Source: Sphingobacterium zeae (GTDB taxonomy: Bacteria; Bacteroidota; Bacteroidia; Sphingobacteriales; Sphingobacteriaceae). From it: a stretch of DNA of 64,000 nucleotides. The number at the start of each line of letters is the position of its first letter. The first letter of the stretch is position 1. This document shows positions 1 through 9,166 of the stretch, piece by piece. A model generated the notes under the pieces. The model was not told the origin of the DNA, did not search any database, and was given only the letters and a program-made list of their open reading frames with translations. The position numbers were made by a program, and so were the translations under genes. The stretch covers positions 3,224,001-3,288,000 of the forward strand of contig NZ_JAUTBA010000001.1 in assembly GCF_030818895.1 (NCBI RefSeq), given 5' to 3'.

Positions 1-534
1 GCGATGTGGCGGCGTCAGCGGATTTAACGTATGGCTTCTAGGGTCGTCTATAATAGGTACGTCGTGCCATAGATTGGCAAGATACCAATACGCGGTTGCA
101 CGCATAAATCGGGCTTCAGCTTCACATGCTTTTGCTTCCGCTTCGTTTATACCATTTGCGATCGCTGTCTTTACATAATCATTGATAATATAATCCGCTT
201 GCGTAATGACAAGATATAATGATGCCCAAGAGTTTGCGATGTTATTGTAATTGGCAACTTCGGAGAACAAAGCGGTGGTAATCAGTTCGCCGGTGACGCC
301 ATCAACATATAGATTTCCCGCTCTGGCTTCGGTGATTTCCCGTAGTGAGGTGTTGGTGGTGTACCATGGACGACAGTACAAAAATGCTGTGGCACCACGG
401 AGGTCAGCGATATTTTTAAACGATTCATTAGCTTGTTTCTGTGTTTCTGATGTTACATCGAGGTATTTTTCGCAGCTGGAAAAGCCTAATAAAGCGGCAC
501 AGGCCAAAGAGATATAATAAAATGCTTTTTTCAT
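1..534 (-). CDS. SusD/RagB-family outer-membrane lipoprotein, 5' part only
   Basis: Read leftwards from the ATG at 532-534, 178 codons stay open to the window edge, so the C-terminal part is missing here. The product starts with a lipoprotein signal ending in LLGFSSC (Cys21), followed by EKYLDVTS. The helical SusD motifs WYLANLW (150-156) and VPII (159-162) are visible. SusD proteins are surface lipoproteins that cap their SusC partner and capture a nutrient, usually a glycan or peptide. The partner ends 11 bp upstream at 546, so the two form an operon. The substrate cannot be told from this fragment. The family call is secure; completeness is unknown. Confidence 0.9.
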   Translation of the reverse strand, partial: MKKAFYYISLACAALLGFSSCEKYLDVTSETQKQANESFKNIADLRGATAFLYCRPWYTTNTSLREITEARAGNLYVDGVTGELITTALFSEVANYNNIANSWASLYLVITQADYIINDYVKTAIANGINEAEAKACEAEARFMRATAYWYLANLWHDVPIIDDPRSHTLNPLTPPHR

Positions 535-545
535 GATCAAATTGA

Positions 546-3500
546 TTAAAAAGTAATATCTAAACCCAATGTGTACGTCCGTGGTGAAGGGACAAATCCA
601 CCGTCTACGCCGTAGCGAAGCATACTTTGACCCGAGCTTGAGCCTACCTCGGGAGTGTAGCCTTTATATTTCGTGAAGATGAACACATTCTGTAGATTGG
701 AATATACCCGAATAGTATTGATATTATATTTTGATAAGAATTTTGTAGGAAAACGATAACCCAATGCAATATTCTGTACCCTTAAGAAAGTTCCATCTTC
801 TACAAAGCGATCGCTAAAGATACTATTTTGAGCGTCTCTGACCGATAATCTTCCCAACTCAGGGTCTGAGCCAGGTAGCACATAAGCGTTCCAAACGTTC
901 GTATTTTCTGCATTGCCATCGTAGTAACCAATTTGAGCATAATTGGCTACCTCTTTTCGAACATTGCTGTACGTTCTGGGATTGTCCAGAGATGTTCGAA
1001 GAATATTAAAGATCTTATGGCCGAAGGATCCGTTTAGAAATAGCGTAAAATCAAAGTTTTTGTAATTAAATGTATTGTTCAGACCAAAAGTGAATTTGGG
1101 CAATGGGCTTCCGATCAATGCCATGTCGGCATCATTGATGATCCCGTCCTGATTTAGATCTGCATAAAGGATGTCGCCAACATAGGTGGAGGTTGCTAAA
1201 CCTTCATTATTCACAATATCTCCAATTCTATTCTTAAAGGTTGCTGTGACTACCGTACTGGTTCCGTTACCGTTGTCTTTTAAATAGTCTGCAGCAGAAT
1301 TAATTCGGCCAATCTGCTTATATCCATAAAATTGCGAAATAGGCTGACCCTGCATCGTTTGTGTGATGATATTTGTTCCGTTAGAATAATCAATTTGCTG
1401 AATCGTTGCTGTACTGGTATTCATCCGCGTCACCTTATTTCTATTGAGGGTAAATACGAGTCCACTTCGCCAATTAAAATCAGGTTTTTTGACGTTATGT
1501 GTATTGAGAGAAAACTCAATTCCTTTATTTTGAATTGCACCAATATTATAATAAGGAGGGGCTGCCGAGCCAGGGGTATTCCCACGTGTCCCGGTAAATG
1601 AGGGCAACGACAGCCGCAAAAGAAGGTCGTCTGTGATTTTATTGTAAGCATCAAAAACTAGTTCGACACGGCGTTTTAAAAAGCTTAGATCTAAACCTAT
1701 ATTCCATGATTTTGTTGTTTCCCATGTTATATACTCGTTCGGAATATTTGAAGTCGAATATCCGACGCCCCAGTTGTTTGTGAGGGCATTGGCCAAAATG
1801 GCTTGGTAAGCAAATGCGTCAACATTGGCATTCCCAACAGCTCCATAGCTTACTCTAAATTTGAAGTCATCAATTGTATTTTTCAAAGGAGCGAAGAACC
1901 GCTCCTGGGAGACCCGCCACGCCAGCGCTGCCGAAGGGAAATTTCCCCATCTATGGCCTCTGGAAAAGTTATGCGATCCATCACGGCGAAATGTCGCGGT
2001 AAAAAGATATCTGTCATCATAATTATACGTACCTCTTGCAAGGAAAGAAACCCTTTTGGTTTCGTTTGAGTTCCCGGCATTCGAATCATATTCCGCGTCG
2101 CCAGCGTCTAAACCTGGCAGTTCACTTGAACCGTATTGCCGCTCACCCATTAAAAATTCATAACGTGTGGCAATGACTTCATTTCCGAGCATGAATGTTG
2201 TCTTATGCTTTGTGCCGAAATCTTTGTTAAAATTTAGAAGATTTTTCAGCGACCAGAACGTATTAAAGGATTTTTCATGTCGCGTTTCAGCGTTGGATTT
2301 AATCGAAGCCCCGAATGTATAAGCCGGCAAAAACTGCTGATAATTATTTGTATTACCTTCTCCGGTGAGTTCGGATCTAAAATTCATCCATGTCGTCGGT
2401 TTAAATTCCAGGTAGAAATTACCTCTTCCTCCGAATTGGGTCCGATTACGTTGGTTGAGCTGCGCAATCGCCAATGGGTTTGCAAAGCCTAGATTATTGG
2501 CATCATACTCCGACGAGGGTCCTCCAAATGTACCATCGGCGTTGCGGACAGGTATTGATGGTGTTTGAAGCAAGGAGCTTCCTACAACGCTCCATGCTGA
2601 AACAGCAGTAGCCTGCTTAGTATAATTTGCATTCAGTACAGCGCCCATCTTTAGCCAGGGGCGCAATTCGGTCTCTTGGTTTAGTCGGAAAGTGAACCTT
2701 TTAAAGCCTGCCCCGTATATGATGCCATCTTGATCAAGATAACCTGCAGATACTGCATAATTGGAGATCTTGGTGCCGCCTCTTACAGCAACATCATACG
2801 TTTGTAGTTTGCCCACCCGATAGAGCTCATCTTGCCAATTTGTTCCTTCACCTAAATACTCAGGGTGTGCAAAGTCAGTCCGATATCCATAGCCAAGTAC
2901 ATTGGAAAACGCGTTGTGGTGTACGGCATACTCGCTGAGATTCATCATTTTTATCTTTTTTGGGAGCTCTTCAAGACCATATTTTGCATTGAAACTGATA
3001 ATCGGGCGCGCATTTTTACCCTTTTTCATAGTAATTATAATGACACCATTTGCACCCTGAGCACCATAAATTGCGGAAGCAGATGCATCTTTAAGCACCT
3101 CGATACTTTCAATGTCATTCGGATTTATCCCTGCCAGAGCATTCACGTCGTTATTACCAGTTTGTCCACTCATAATGACTCCATCCACAACGTAAATAGG
3201 CTCATTGGTACTGTTGATTGAGTTAATTCCCCGAATTTGAACAGAGCTTCCGCCCCCCGGAAGACCAGAATTGGACGACATTTGTAACCCCGCTATTCGC
3301 CCCTGAAATACTTGATCTATCGTAGTGGGTACAGATTGCTGTATACTCTCTGCCGTAATTGACGAAACAGCACCTGTAAGGTCACTTTTTTTCATCGTAC
3401 CATACCCGACGTTTACAATAACTTCGTCAATTTTCTTGGTGTCTTCTTGTAGGATAACGTCAATCGTTTTACGATTTGAAGTAGCTACTGTAATGGATTG

Positions 3501-3725
3501 ATAACCTACGCTCGAAAAGTTGAGGTTTGCATTTTTTGGAGCCTTTATGGTATAAAAGCCATCATTGTTTGTTTTGGTTACGGTACTGGAATTCTCTATT
3601 CCCACCGTAACGCCAATCAACGGCTCACCGGACAAATTTTTTACTGAGCCTGTTATCTGTATACTTTGACTGAAAGCTTCTAGACAGCTGAACAAATACA
3701 GAATTATTAATAAATGGATTTTCAT
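546..3725 (-). CDS. SusC/RagA-family TonB-linked outer-membrane transporter
   Basis: A 1,059-residue protein of normal length for SusC. In order it has a signal peptide (about 1-19), a carboxypeptidase-regulatory-like beta-sandwich (about 23-105), a TonB plug domain with the family motif EPIYVVDGV, and a long beta-barrel ending in the aromatic C-terminus YTLGLDITF. It imports large substrates through the outer membrane using TonB energy, together with the SusD protein that follows 11 bp later. No adjacent FecR/ECF pair, hybrid two-component regulator or glycoside hydrolase is visible, so the substrate is open. It diverges from the copper-type operon at 4205, and no shared function should be assumed. 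Confidence 0.95.
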   Translation of the reverse strand: MKIHLLIILYLFSCLEAFSQSIQITGSVKNLSGEPLIGVTVGIENSSTVTKTNNDGFYTIKAPKNANLNFSSVGYQSITVATSNRKTIDVILQEDTKKIDEVIVNVGYGTMKKSDLTGAVSSITAESIQQSVPTTIDQVFQGRIAGLQMSSNSGLPGGGSSVQIRGINSINSTNEPIYVVDGVIMSGQTGNNDVNALAGINPNDIESIEVLKDASASAIYGAQGANGVIIITMKKGKNARPIISFNAKYGLEELPKKIKMMNLSEYAVHHNAFSNVLGYGYRTDFAHPEYLGEGTNWQDELYRVGKLQTYDVAVRGGTKISNYAVSAGYLDQDGIIYGAGFKRFTFRLNQETELRPWLKMGAVLNANYTKQATAVSAWSVVGSSLLQTPSIPVRNADGTFGGPSSEYDANNLGFANPLAIAQLNQRNRTQFGGRGNFYLEFKPTTWMNFRSELTGEGNTNNYQQFLPAYTFGASIKSNAETRHEKSFNTFWSLKNLLNFNKDFGTKHKTTFMLGNEVIATRYEFLMGERQYGSSELPGLDAGDAEYDSNAGNSNETKRVSFLARGTYNYDDRYLFTATFRRDGSHNFSRGHRWGNFPSAALAWRVSQERFFAPLKNTIDDFKFRVSYGAVGNANVDAFAYQAILANALTNNWGVGYSTSNIPNEYITWETTKSWNIGLDLSFLKRRVELVFDAYNKITDDLLLRLSLPSFTGTRGNTPGSAAPPYYNIGAIQNKGIEFSLNTHNVKKPDFNWRSGLVFTLNRNKVTRMNTSTATIQQIDYSNGTNIITQTMQGQPISQFYGYKQIGRINSAADYLKDNGNGTSTVVTATFKNRIGDIVNNEGLATSTYVGDILYADLNQDGIINDADMALIGSPLPKFTFGLNNTFNYKNFDFTLFLNGSFGHKIFNILRTSLDNPRTYSNVRKEVANYAQIGYYDGNAENTNVWNAYVLPGSDPELGRLSVRDAQNSIFSDRFVEDGTFLRVQNIALGYRFPTKFLSKYNINTIRVYSNLQNVFIFTKYKGYTPEVGSSSGQSMLRYGVDGGFVPSPRTYTLGLDITF

Positions 3726-4204
3726 AATTTAAAGAGGTTAGTTTATTGTTCCAATTTTTCTCTTTTGAAAAAGACTATTGATTTCTTTCTAGTTTCTAAA
3801 CCAATTGTTACGCCTAAAGAATAGGAAAGAAATTTTTGGCTTGGCACGTCGCAGTAGATGTTCAGTGGTTGTTAAAAATTGGACTGATGGATGAAATTGA
3901 CGCACAGCAATACTCATTCCTTGATTTGGATTTTTCATAATATAAATAGTATTTATAATTGGTTTAGGGCATTTCGTTCGACATAGGTCGGAATGCTTGC
4001 CCTTTGTTGGATTTAAATGTCGTGATAACATTTTAAAATTAAAATACAGTCGTGTTTCATAATCATTGTAATTTGTAACATCCTTTTTTAACTTACTGTG
4101 ATACAGATGTAAAAATTACGATGAGCATATGCGCTAGAAGATTTATTTTTCTTGCTTGTTGCTTATTTCAACTGTCGTTTTTATATTTGGCGGATTAACT
4201 AAAC
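3726..4204. other. 479-bp divergent intergenic region, no gene supported
   Basis: This A+T-rich stretch separates the leftward SusC/SusD operon from the rightward copper-type operon, so it should hold both promoters. I found no clean TTG-N19-TAnnTTTG pair for either direction. An 80-codon open frame on the minus strand (3789-4031) has no recognisable domain or leader and is not called. No riboswitch or clear operator palindrome was recognised. Confidence 0.5.
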
Positions 4205-4585
4205 ATGAAAGCGAAACAATTCATATGGATCTTGCTGCCATTGATGCTCCTACAGAGTTTCTCAAATGTATGGCTATGGTCTGTATTTGAACTGAATAGG
4301 GATTATATCGCACGCAATGAATGTGTAAATCGCTTCAATGAAAAAGCACTTTCCTGCCGCGGACAATGTGTATTGATGAAGAAAATGCGCGAACATGAGG
4401 AAAAAGAACAAAAAAATCTTGAATCTCGTATTATTGACGTAGTCTTTGTCGACAGCTCCCACAATTTTTCTTTTGATATATCTTCCTTAAGTAGCGAAGA
4501 AAATATTGGTTTGTCATACCCAGAATACAAACAAGATTATTCGTACAATCCCATTTTTACAATTTTCCATCCACCATTGGTTTAA
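4205..4585 (+). CDS. Small membrane-anchored Cys-motif protein heading the copper-type operon
   Basis: A 126-residue protein with an N-terminal hydrophobic segment (about 5-27). Next comes a short domain with three cysteines: NECVNRF, then LSCRGQC followed by a basic and acidic helix (LMKKMREHEEKEQK). From memory, small Bacteroidota proteins with a C-x-G-x-C-x-L-K-K type motif are common beside SCO and copper-related genes, but they have no assigned function. It is the first gene of the run that continues with SCO 90 bp downstream. A periplasmic metal or redox accessory role is inference from the cysteines and neighbours. The coding call is supported by its leader, motif and position. Confidence 0.7.
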   Translation: MKAKQFIWILLPLMLLQSFSNVWLWSVFELNRDYIARNECVNRFNEKALSCRGQCVLMKKMREHEEKEQKNLESRIIDVVFVDSSHNFSFDISSLSSEENIGLSYPEYKQDYSYNPIFTIFHPPLV

Positions 4586-4674
4586 ATTATTTTATAGCAT
4601 GTAACAATTGATAAACTATTCAATGAGATAGCTCTTTCAATTGCGATTGTCAAAAATAAATAAATCAAGATAAC

Positions 4675-5334
4675 ATGAACACATATTCCCGTATTGGGAT
4701 ATCTGTGGGCTTATTTTCATTTTTAACATGCCAATTTATTGCATGTACGCCATCATCTGTTTCAGATCGATTACCCATTTTAGGGGAAAGAGAGATTACT
4801 GAAACTGATAAGGACGGAATTAAGCTTATGGATACCCTATATCATACAATTCCCGATTTTACACTGGTAGATCAGGATAGCAACATCGTGTCTAAAAATA
4901 CATTGAAAGGAAAAATCTATCTGGCCGATTTCTTTTTCACGCGTTGTCCCACGATCTGTCCCGTCACTTCCCGTAATTTGCTTCAAGTAGCAAAACACTT
5001 TGTCAATGAACCCCGGGTTGTCATTGTATCACACACGGTAGACCCCAAATACGACAGACCCTATGTGTTGAAGCGGTATGAAGCAGAACTGGGCGCACCT
5101 TCCAATTGGCTTTTCCTTCATGGGCCGAAAGCCGTGGTGTACAAGCTCGCTGGTGCTGACGGTTATTTCTCGTTCGCACAGCAAGATCCGAATGCTCCAG
5201 GAGGATTCGATCATAGTGGTGCTTTTACACTTGTTGATACTGCTTTTCGGATCAGGGCAGTATATGATGGTACAAAAACAGATTCAATTCCGAAAATTAT
5301 AGCAGATATCCAGCTTTTGCTGAATAAAGGATAA
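4675..5334 (+). CDS. SCO1/SenC/PrrC-family copper chaperone, lipoprotein
   Basis: A 219-residue protein with a lipobox-like FIAC (Cys24) and a thioredoxin-fold SCO domain. The copper ligands of the family are present: Cys91 and Cys95 in TRCPTICP, and the distal His in GGFDHSGAF near residue 181. SCO proteins bind copper in the periplasm and help build the CuA centre of cytochrome c oxidase, or act as thiol-disulfide reductases. Here the gene is followed 14 bp later by a Met/His-rich lipoprotein and then by MbnP/MbnH genes, so a role in periplasmic copper handling fits. A second SCO gene lies at 29566 inside the oxidase operon, which makes CuA assembly less likely for this copy. Confidence 0.93.
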   Translation: MNTYSRIGISVGLFSFLTCQFIACTPSSVSDRLPILGEREITETDKDGIKLMDTLYHTIPDFTLVDQDSNIVSKNTLKGKIYLADFFFTRCPTICPVTSRNLLQVAKHFVNEPRVVIVSHTVDPKYDRPYVLKRYEAELGAPSNWLFLHGPKAVVYKLAGADGYFSFAQQDPNAPGGFDHSGAFTLVDTAFRIRAVYDGTKTDSIPKIIADIQLLLNKG

Positions 5335-5348
5335 TAAAAAACAATTAA

Positions 5349-6197
5349 ATGAAATTATCAAAACTAGTTTTCAAACTAACCGTAGCATTTTCAATTGCCT
5401 TATCGGCGATCGCTTGTTCGTCTGAAAATAACGCCAAAAAACATACTGGTGCCAAGGATTCCGTGACACCATCCATTCCCAGCGAATCCGAACTTATTCC
5501 GATCTCTGATACCACATACAATGAGCTAACATTTAAAGTCTTTGCTGATGCTAAACTTGACAATAAGTACCACACTGTTTATTTACAGGTAAAGGACAAA
5601 GATGGGAAACCTTACGATAGTTCATCCCTTGACTATTACCCACAGATGGATATGGGAATGATGAAACATGGAGGACCTTTTGAACATCCTATTGCTTTAG
5701 GCGAGGGCTGGTACCGTGGGGCAATAGTGTTTATCATGGCCGATATACCGGATATGGGACCAGGCTGGCATTTGTATACCCTCTTGGAAAGGGACAATAT
5801 AAAAGATACCGTGGCCATTAAACTTCCGGTATCAGCCGCAAAGACAATGCGCACCATGAGTTCCGGTACCCGGGATGATAGTCGCGTATTTATATCTAAC
5901 CTGCTACCTGACACAGTAAAGCAAGGACAGCATCCCATCAAGTTTTTGATGAGTAGGATGGAGCACAATAATTTTCCACCATTGGATGGATACGTCATCA
6001 AGCTGAAAACAAATATGCCATCTATGGGACACGGCTCTTCGGGCAATAAGGATGCTGAAGGAATAGGAAATGGCTACTATGAAGGCGAAGTTAACTTTTC
6101 CATGGCCGGACAATGGGAAATCATCGTTGAACTGTGGAAAGACGGCAAGAAAGCGAATCAGGATGATATTAAATATTTTGTTCAGGTAATTAAATAG
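5349..6197 (+). CDS. Met/His-rich YtkA/FixH-like lipoprotein, probably copper-binding
   Basis: A 282-residue lipoprotein (lipobox SAIAC, Cys23). It appears to contain two similar beta-sandwich units of the YtkA/FixH type, each with a metal-type loop: YPQMDMGMMKHGGPFEHP at about 98-115 and KTNMPSMGHGSSG at about 219-231. Each loop is followed by a GWYRGAIVF- or GYYEGEVNFSMAGQWEI-like strand, the usual FixH signature. The Met/His clusters suggest Cu(I) or Cu(II) binding in the periplasm or outer membrane. It lies 14 bp after SCO and 117 bp before the first MbnP gene. The domain call rests on motif recognition; copper binding is inferred from composition and context. Confidence 0.78.
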   Translation: MKLSKLVFKLTVAFSIALSAIACSSENNAKKHTGAKDSVTPSIPSESELIPISDTTYNELTFKVFADAKLDNKYHTVYLQVKDKDGKPYDSSSLDYYPQMDMGMMKHGGPFEHPIALGEGWYRGAIVFIMADIPDMGPGWHLYTLLERDNIKDTVAIKLPVSAAKTMRTMSSGTRDDSRVFISNLLPDTVKQGQHPIKFLMSRMEHNNFPPLDGYVIKLKTNMPSMGHGSSGNKDAEGIGNGYYEGEVNFSMAGQWEIIVELWKDGKKANQDDIKYFVQVIK

Positions 6198-6314
6198 TAA
6201 TTGAAATAAAAATATGGAATTAGCATAACATACGGCTGTTTTTTCAACTCCAAATAGCTTCCAAGTTTGCGATAATTTTATAACCAACACACATATAAAA
6301 AATAAATTATTAAA

Positions 6315-7163
6315 ATGAAAAAAAATCTAATGTTTTTATTGACTGCAGTTGCAGGTATTATTCTTTCATCTTGTGAGAAAGAAGTAGTTAAAGAAATCTT
6401 AACAGACAGCCAGGGAACAGCAACGCTCAAATTCGACGCAAGATATGGTGACCAGGATTTTGAACTGAACAAAAAATATGATTTCAAGCTGACCAATGAA
6501 AGTGGCACCTACAATCTTCAATTTGATTTTAGCAGATTCCGTTACTGGGTCAGCAATGTCAAGTTGATCAATGCTGCCGGACAGGAAATCTTGGTACCCA
6601 ATTCATATTACCTGGTAGAGGAAACCCAAGAACTGGTCGTTGATCACTCCAATGATGTCTACCCTGCTACAAAAAGAGAAGAAATCCAGCTCAAAAATAT
6701 TCCGGTAGGACAATACAAAAGTATCAAATTTTCGATCGGTGTTGAGCCTAAATATAATGATAACTTCTCATTGACCACAGGGGAGCTTGGCGTGCTGAAC
6801 GGAATGGGGTTTGATGATGGATGGATGTGGTTTACAAGCTACAAATTCTTGAACCTGAAAGGAAATATCTATTGGGCTGATGGCAATCCAAACAAAAAAA
6901 CATTATTGTGGGATATCGGTTCCAATGATCTCTATACTGGTGCAGAGAAAGAAGTTACATTTGATAAAAATATTGAAATCAGTGGTACCAACACTTCCAA
7001 TATCAATTTTAATGTCGATGTGAAAGAGCTTTTGTCAACCACCCCTTATCCTTGGGCCAATAATACCATCAGTCAGACAACAAAAGATCTGATGAAAGGC
7101 TTGCGCGATACGTTTCTTTCCAAGGCAATAGTTTTCAAAGGAACTGAATCCAAAACAAAATAA
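6315..7163 (+). CDS. MbnP-family copper-binding lipoprotein, copy 1
   Basis: A 282-residue lipoprotein (lipobox ILSSC, Cys20) with the MbnP architecture. Motifs in order are FSRFRYWVSNVKL (a family strand), YYLVEE, IPVGQYKSIKFSIGVE and a Trp-rich stretch, DDGWMWFTSYKF, with Trp170 and Trp172. In characterised MbnP proteins one Trp is oxidised to kynurenine by the di-haem partner MbnH to make a copper site. The MbnH-like gene follows 11 bp later. The central motif is more divergent than in copy 2 at 8298 (GFDDGW versus GMYWGW), so metal binding could differ. I saw no methanobactin operon. Confidence 0.85.
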   Translation: MKKNLMFLLTAVAGIILSSCEKEVVKEILTDSQGTATLKFDARYGDQDFELNKKYDFKLTNESGTYNLQFDFSRFRYWVSNVKLINAAGQEILVPNSYYLVEETQELVVDHSNDVYPATKREEIQLKNIPVGQYKSIKFSIGVEPKYNDNFSLTTGELGVLNGMGFDDGWMWFTSYKFLNLKGNIYWADGNPNKKTLLWDIGSNDLYTGAEKEVTFDKNIEISGTNTSNINFNVDVKELLSTTPYPWANNTISQTTKDLMKGLRDTFLSKAIVFKGTESKTK

Positions 7164-7174
7164 GATCAGTAGGG

Positions 7175-8263
7175 ATGTCAATGTCAAAAAATAATAAGGT
7201 ACTGCATTTTGGATTTTTGTTGTTGGCCAATCTAATGTTTTCCTGTCAGAAGGAAACCATAGAAACGGTTGATCCGGAAGATAATACGCCTTACGTAATG
7301 GAAGTGCCCGCCAACTTTCCAAAGCCTGCCGCTATGCAAGACAATCCCCTGACCAAAGCTGGCGTCGAACTCGGACGGCACCTGTTTTACGAACCCTTAT
7401 TGTCCTCTACCATGACAGTAAGCTGCGCAAGCTGCCATCATCAGGATCGTGCTTTTTCGGATGGTCTGATCCTTTCAAATCTTGGTATCTCTGGCAAAGC
7501 CCTGGATCGGCATTCACCTGCATTGTTCAATCTGGCCTGGGCCAATAATGGACTTTTTTGGGACGGCGGATCCAAAAATTTAGAATCGCAGGCCTTTGGT
7601 CCTTTGACGCACGAGGATGAAATGGGAATTTACTTTCCCGAAATGGTCGATCGTTTAATGGCAAAACCTCTTTATGTCGGTCTCTTTAAAGAGGCATTTG
7701 GAGAAAATCCTACGGCTGCGGGTGTGGTGAGGGCCCTGGCCCAGTTTCAGCGCACAATTATATCCGCCAATTCAAAATACGATCGCTACAAAAGGAAAGA
7801 GGGACAGGTTAGCTTCAGTGAAGACGAACGGCTGGGTATGCAATTGGTTCAGTCAAAATGTGGAGGCTGTCATTCTACAGACTTATTTACAGACAACAAT
7901 TATCACAATAATGGTATAGATACCGATTTTAGTGACGATTCCAAAGATTGGGTTTACAAGGGGCGATATCGCATCAGCTACGATATCAAAGACTTAGGCG
8001 CGTACAAAACGCCTTCTCTAAGAAATGTCATGGTAAGCGCTCCTTATATGCATGACGGACGCTTCGCAACCATTGACGAAGTCTTAAAACACTATCGATC
8101 CGGAATAAAAAACACAATATATACAGACCGGCTACTTTTTCAGGCTAATGGAAATCCGGGGATTGCTCTTTCAGACAGAGAAGTAAAAGCGATCAAAGCA
8201 TTTTTGATCAGCCTTACTGACGAGAAGCTACTTTCAGAAGCGAAATACGCTAATCCAAAGTAA
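7175..8263 (+). CDS. Di-haem cytochrome c peroxidase/MauG-superfamily protein, MbnH-like copy 1
   Basis: A 362-residue lipoprotein (lipobox-like MFSC, Cys24) with two c-type haem motifs, CASCH at 84-88 and CGGCH at 229-233. It also has the family signatures GRHLFYEP, SPALFNLAW and PYMHDGRF. The superfamily uses two haems to reduce peroxide or oxidise a protein side chain. Position directly after an MbnP gene points to MbnH, which makes kynurenine in MbnP. It is transported as an apoprotein and would need cytochrome c maturation. Start choice: ATG 7175 or the second ATG at 7181 are equally plausible. A plain cytochrome c peroxidase remains the alternative, but a repeated MbnP-MbnH order makes it less likely. 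Confidence 0.88.
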   Translation: MSMSKNNKVLHFGFLLLANLMFSCQKETIETVDPEDNTPYVMEVPANFPKPAAMQDNPLTKAGVELGRHLFYEPLLSSTMTVSCASCHHQDRAFSDGLILSNLGISGKALDRHSPALFNLAWANNGLFWDGGSKNLESQAFGPLTHEDEMGIYFPEMVDRLMAKPLYVGLFKEAFGENPTAAGVVRALAQFQRTIISANSKYDRYKRKEGQVSFSEDERLGMQLVQSKCGGCHSTDLFTDNNYHNNGIDTDFSDDSKDWVYKGRYRISYDIKDLGAYKTPSLRNVMVSAPYMHDGRFATIDEVLKHYRSGIKNTIYTDRLLFQANGNPGIALSDREVKAIKAFLISLTDEKLLSEAKYANPK

Positions 8264-8297
8264 AGCATCAAAAAAAAAAAACATAAAAACAAAAAAT

Positions 8298-9164
8298 ATG
8301 AAAACGATTCAATTTAATATTTCGGTATTCATTCTTGCTATTTCACTCTTTTTAGCTGCCGGATGTAGCAAGAAGGATGCACCTGCACCTGACGATACTA
8401 AAAAAGGAGTGTTCTCCATCGAATTTGACAATATCGTTGGCGATGAGACATTGGGATTTGATCCCCGAACCTATAAAAATGCCAGAGGCGAAACCTTCCG
8501 GATCAAGATATTACGATACTATATAAGTAACATTAAGCTCTACAAATCAGACGGCAGCGAATATGTGGTACCACAGGAAAAAAGTTACTTTTTTATCGAA
8601 GGTTCGGATAAAGCTACGCGGTTTGCAAAAGTTGAGGTTCCCGAAGGAGACTATAACAAGGTAAAGTTTATTATTGGTGTAGATAGCGCGCGTAGCACTA
8701 TGCCAACGGAAGCACGCCAAGGCGTGTTGTCCTTCAATCCGGAAGAGGGACACGACGGTATGTACTGGGGATGGAATCAGGGATACATTTTCTTTAAGCT
8801 GGAGGGGTATTGTGATGCGATATCTGACGATCAGCAAGGGGATCCAACGGGCAATAAACAGTTTAAATATCATATCGGCGGATATGGAGGTTATAATCCC
8901 AAAGCACCTACGCTTAACAATATCAAGGAGATTACGATGGATCTAAATCAGGCTGGCATTGCACAGGTACGCGAAGGCTTGCGAAGCAATGTGCATTTGT
9001 TCGTTGATGTGATGAAAGTGTTCAATGGGCCTTACACATTTTCCATTGTGCAGCATCCAAATGTCATGTTTAGTGAATTCAGTCAGAATATCGCCAACAA
9101 CTTTACCTCCTTGTTTACACATGACCATACCGAAAACTTTGTAAAAAGCGAATCTGAATTGTAA
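8298..9164 (+). CDS. MbnP-family copper-binding lipoprotein, copy 2
   Basis: A 288-residue lipoprotein (lipobox LAAGC, Cys23) paralogous to the product of 6315. It keeps the canonical MbnP order: RIKILRYYISNIKLY, EVPEGDYNKVKFIIGVD, then DGMYWGWNQGYIFFKLEG with Trp157 and Trp159, which is the expected place of the kynurenine-forming Trp. Unlike copy 1 the last third is His-containing (KYHIGGYGGY and a C-terminal LFTHDHTENF). The next gene, 2 bp downstream, is its MbnH-like partner, so translation is probably coupled. Copper binding is known for the family and is inferred here. Confidence 0.9.
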   Translation: MKTIQFNISVFILAISLFLAAGCSKKDAPAPDDTKKGVFSIEFDNIVGDETLGFDPRTYKNARGETFRIKILRYYISNIKLYKSDGSEYVVPQEKSYFFIEGSDKATRFAKVEVPEGDYNKVKFIIGVDSARSTMPTEARQGVLSFNPEEGHDGMYWGWNQGYIFFKLEGYCDAISDDQQGDPTGNKQFKYHIGGYGGYNPKAPTLNNIKEITMDLNQAGIAQVREGLRSNVHLFVDVMKVFNGPYTFSIVQHPNVMFSEFSQNIANNFTSLFTHDHTENFVKSESEL

Positions 9165-9166
9165 CT

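Noticed and set aside
3789..4031. 80-codon minus-strand open frame in the 3726-4204 gap
   Set aside because: No leader, domain or coding-like pattern; the composition is that of A+T-rich non-coding DNA.
3726..4204. Search for a methanobactin precursor near the MbnP genes
   Set aside because: No short frame with a leader and a paired Cys core was recognised here or at 11697-12121; MbnB/MbnC-type genes are also absent.
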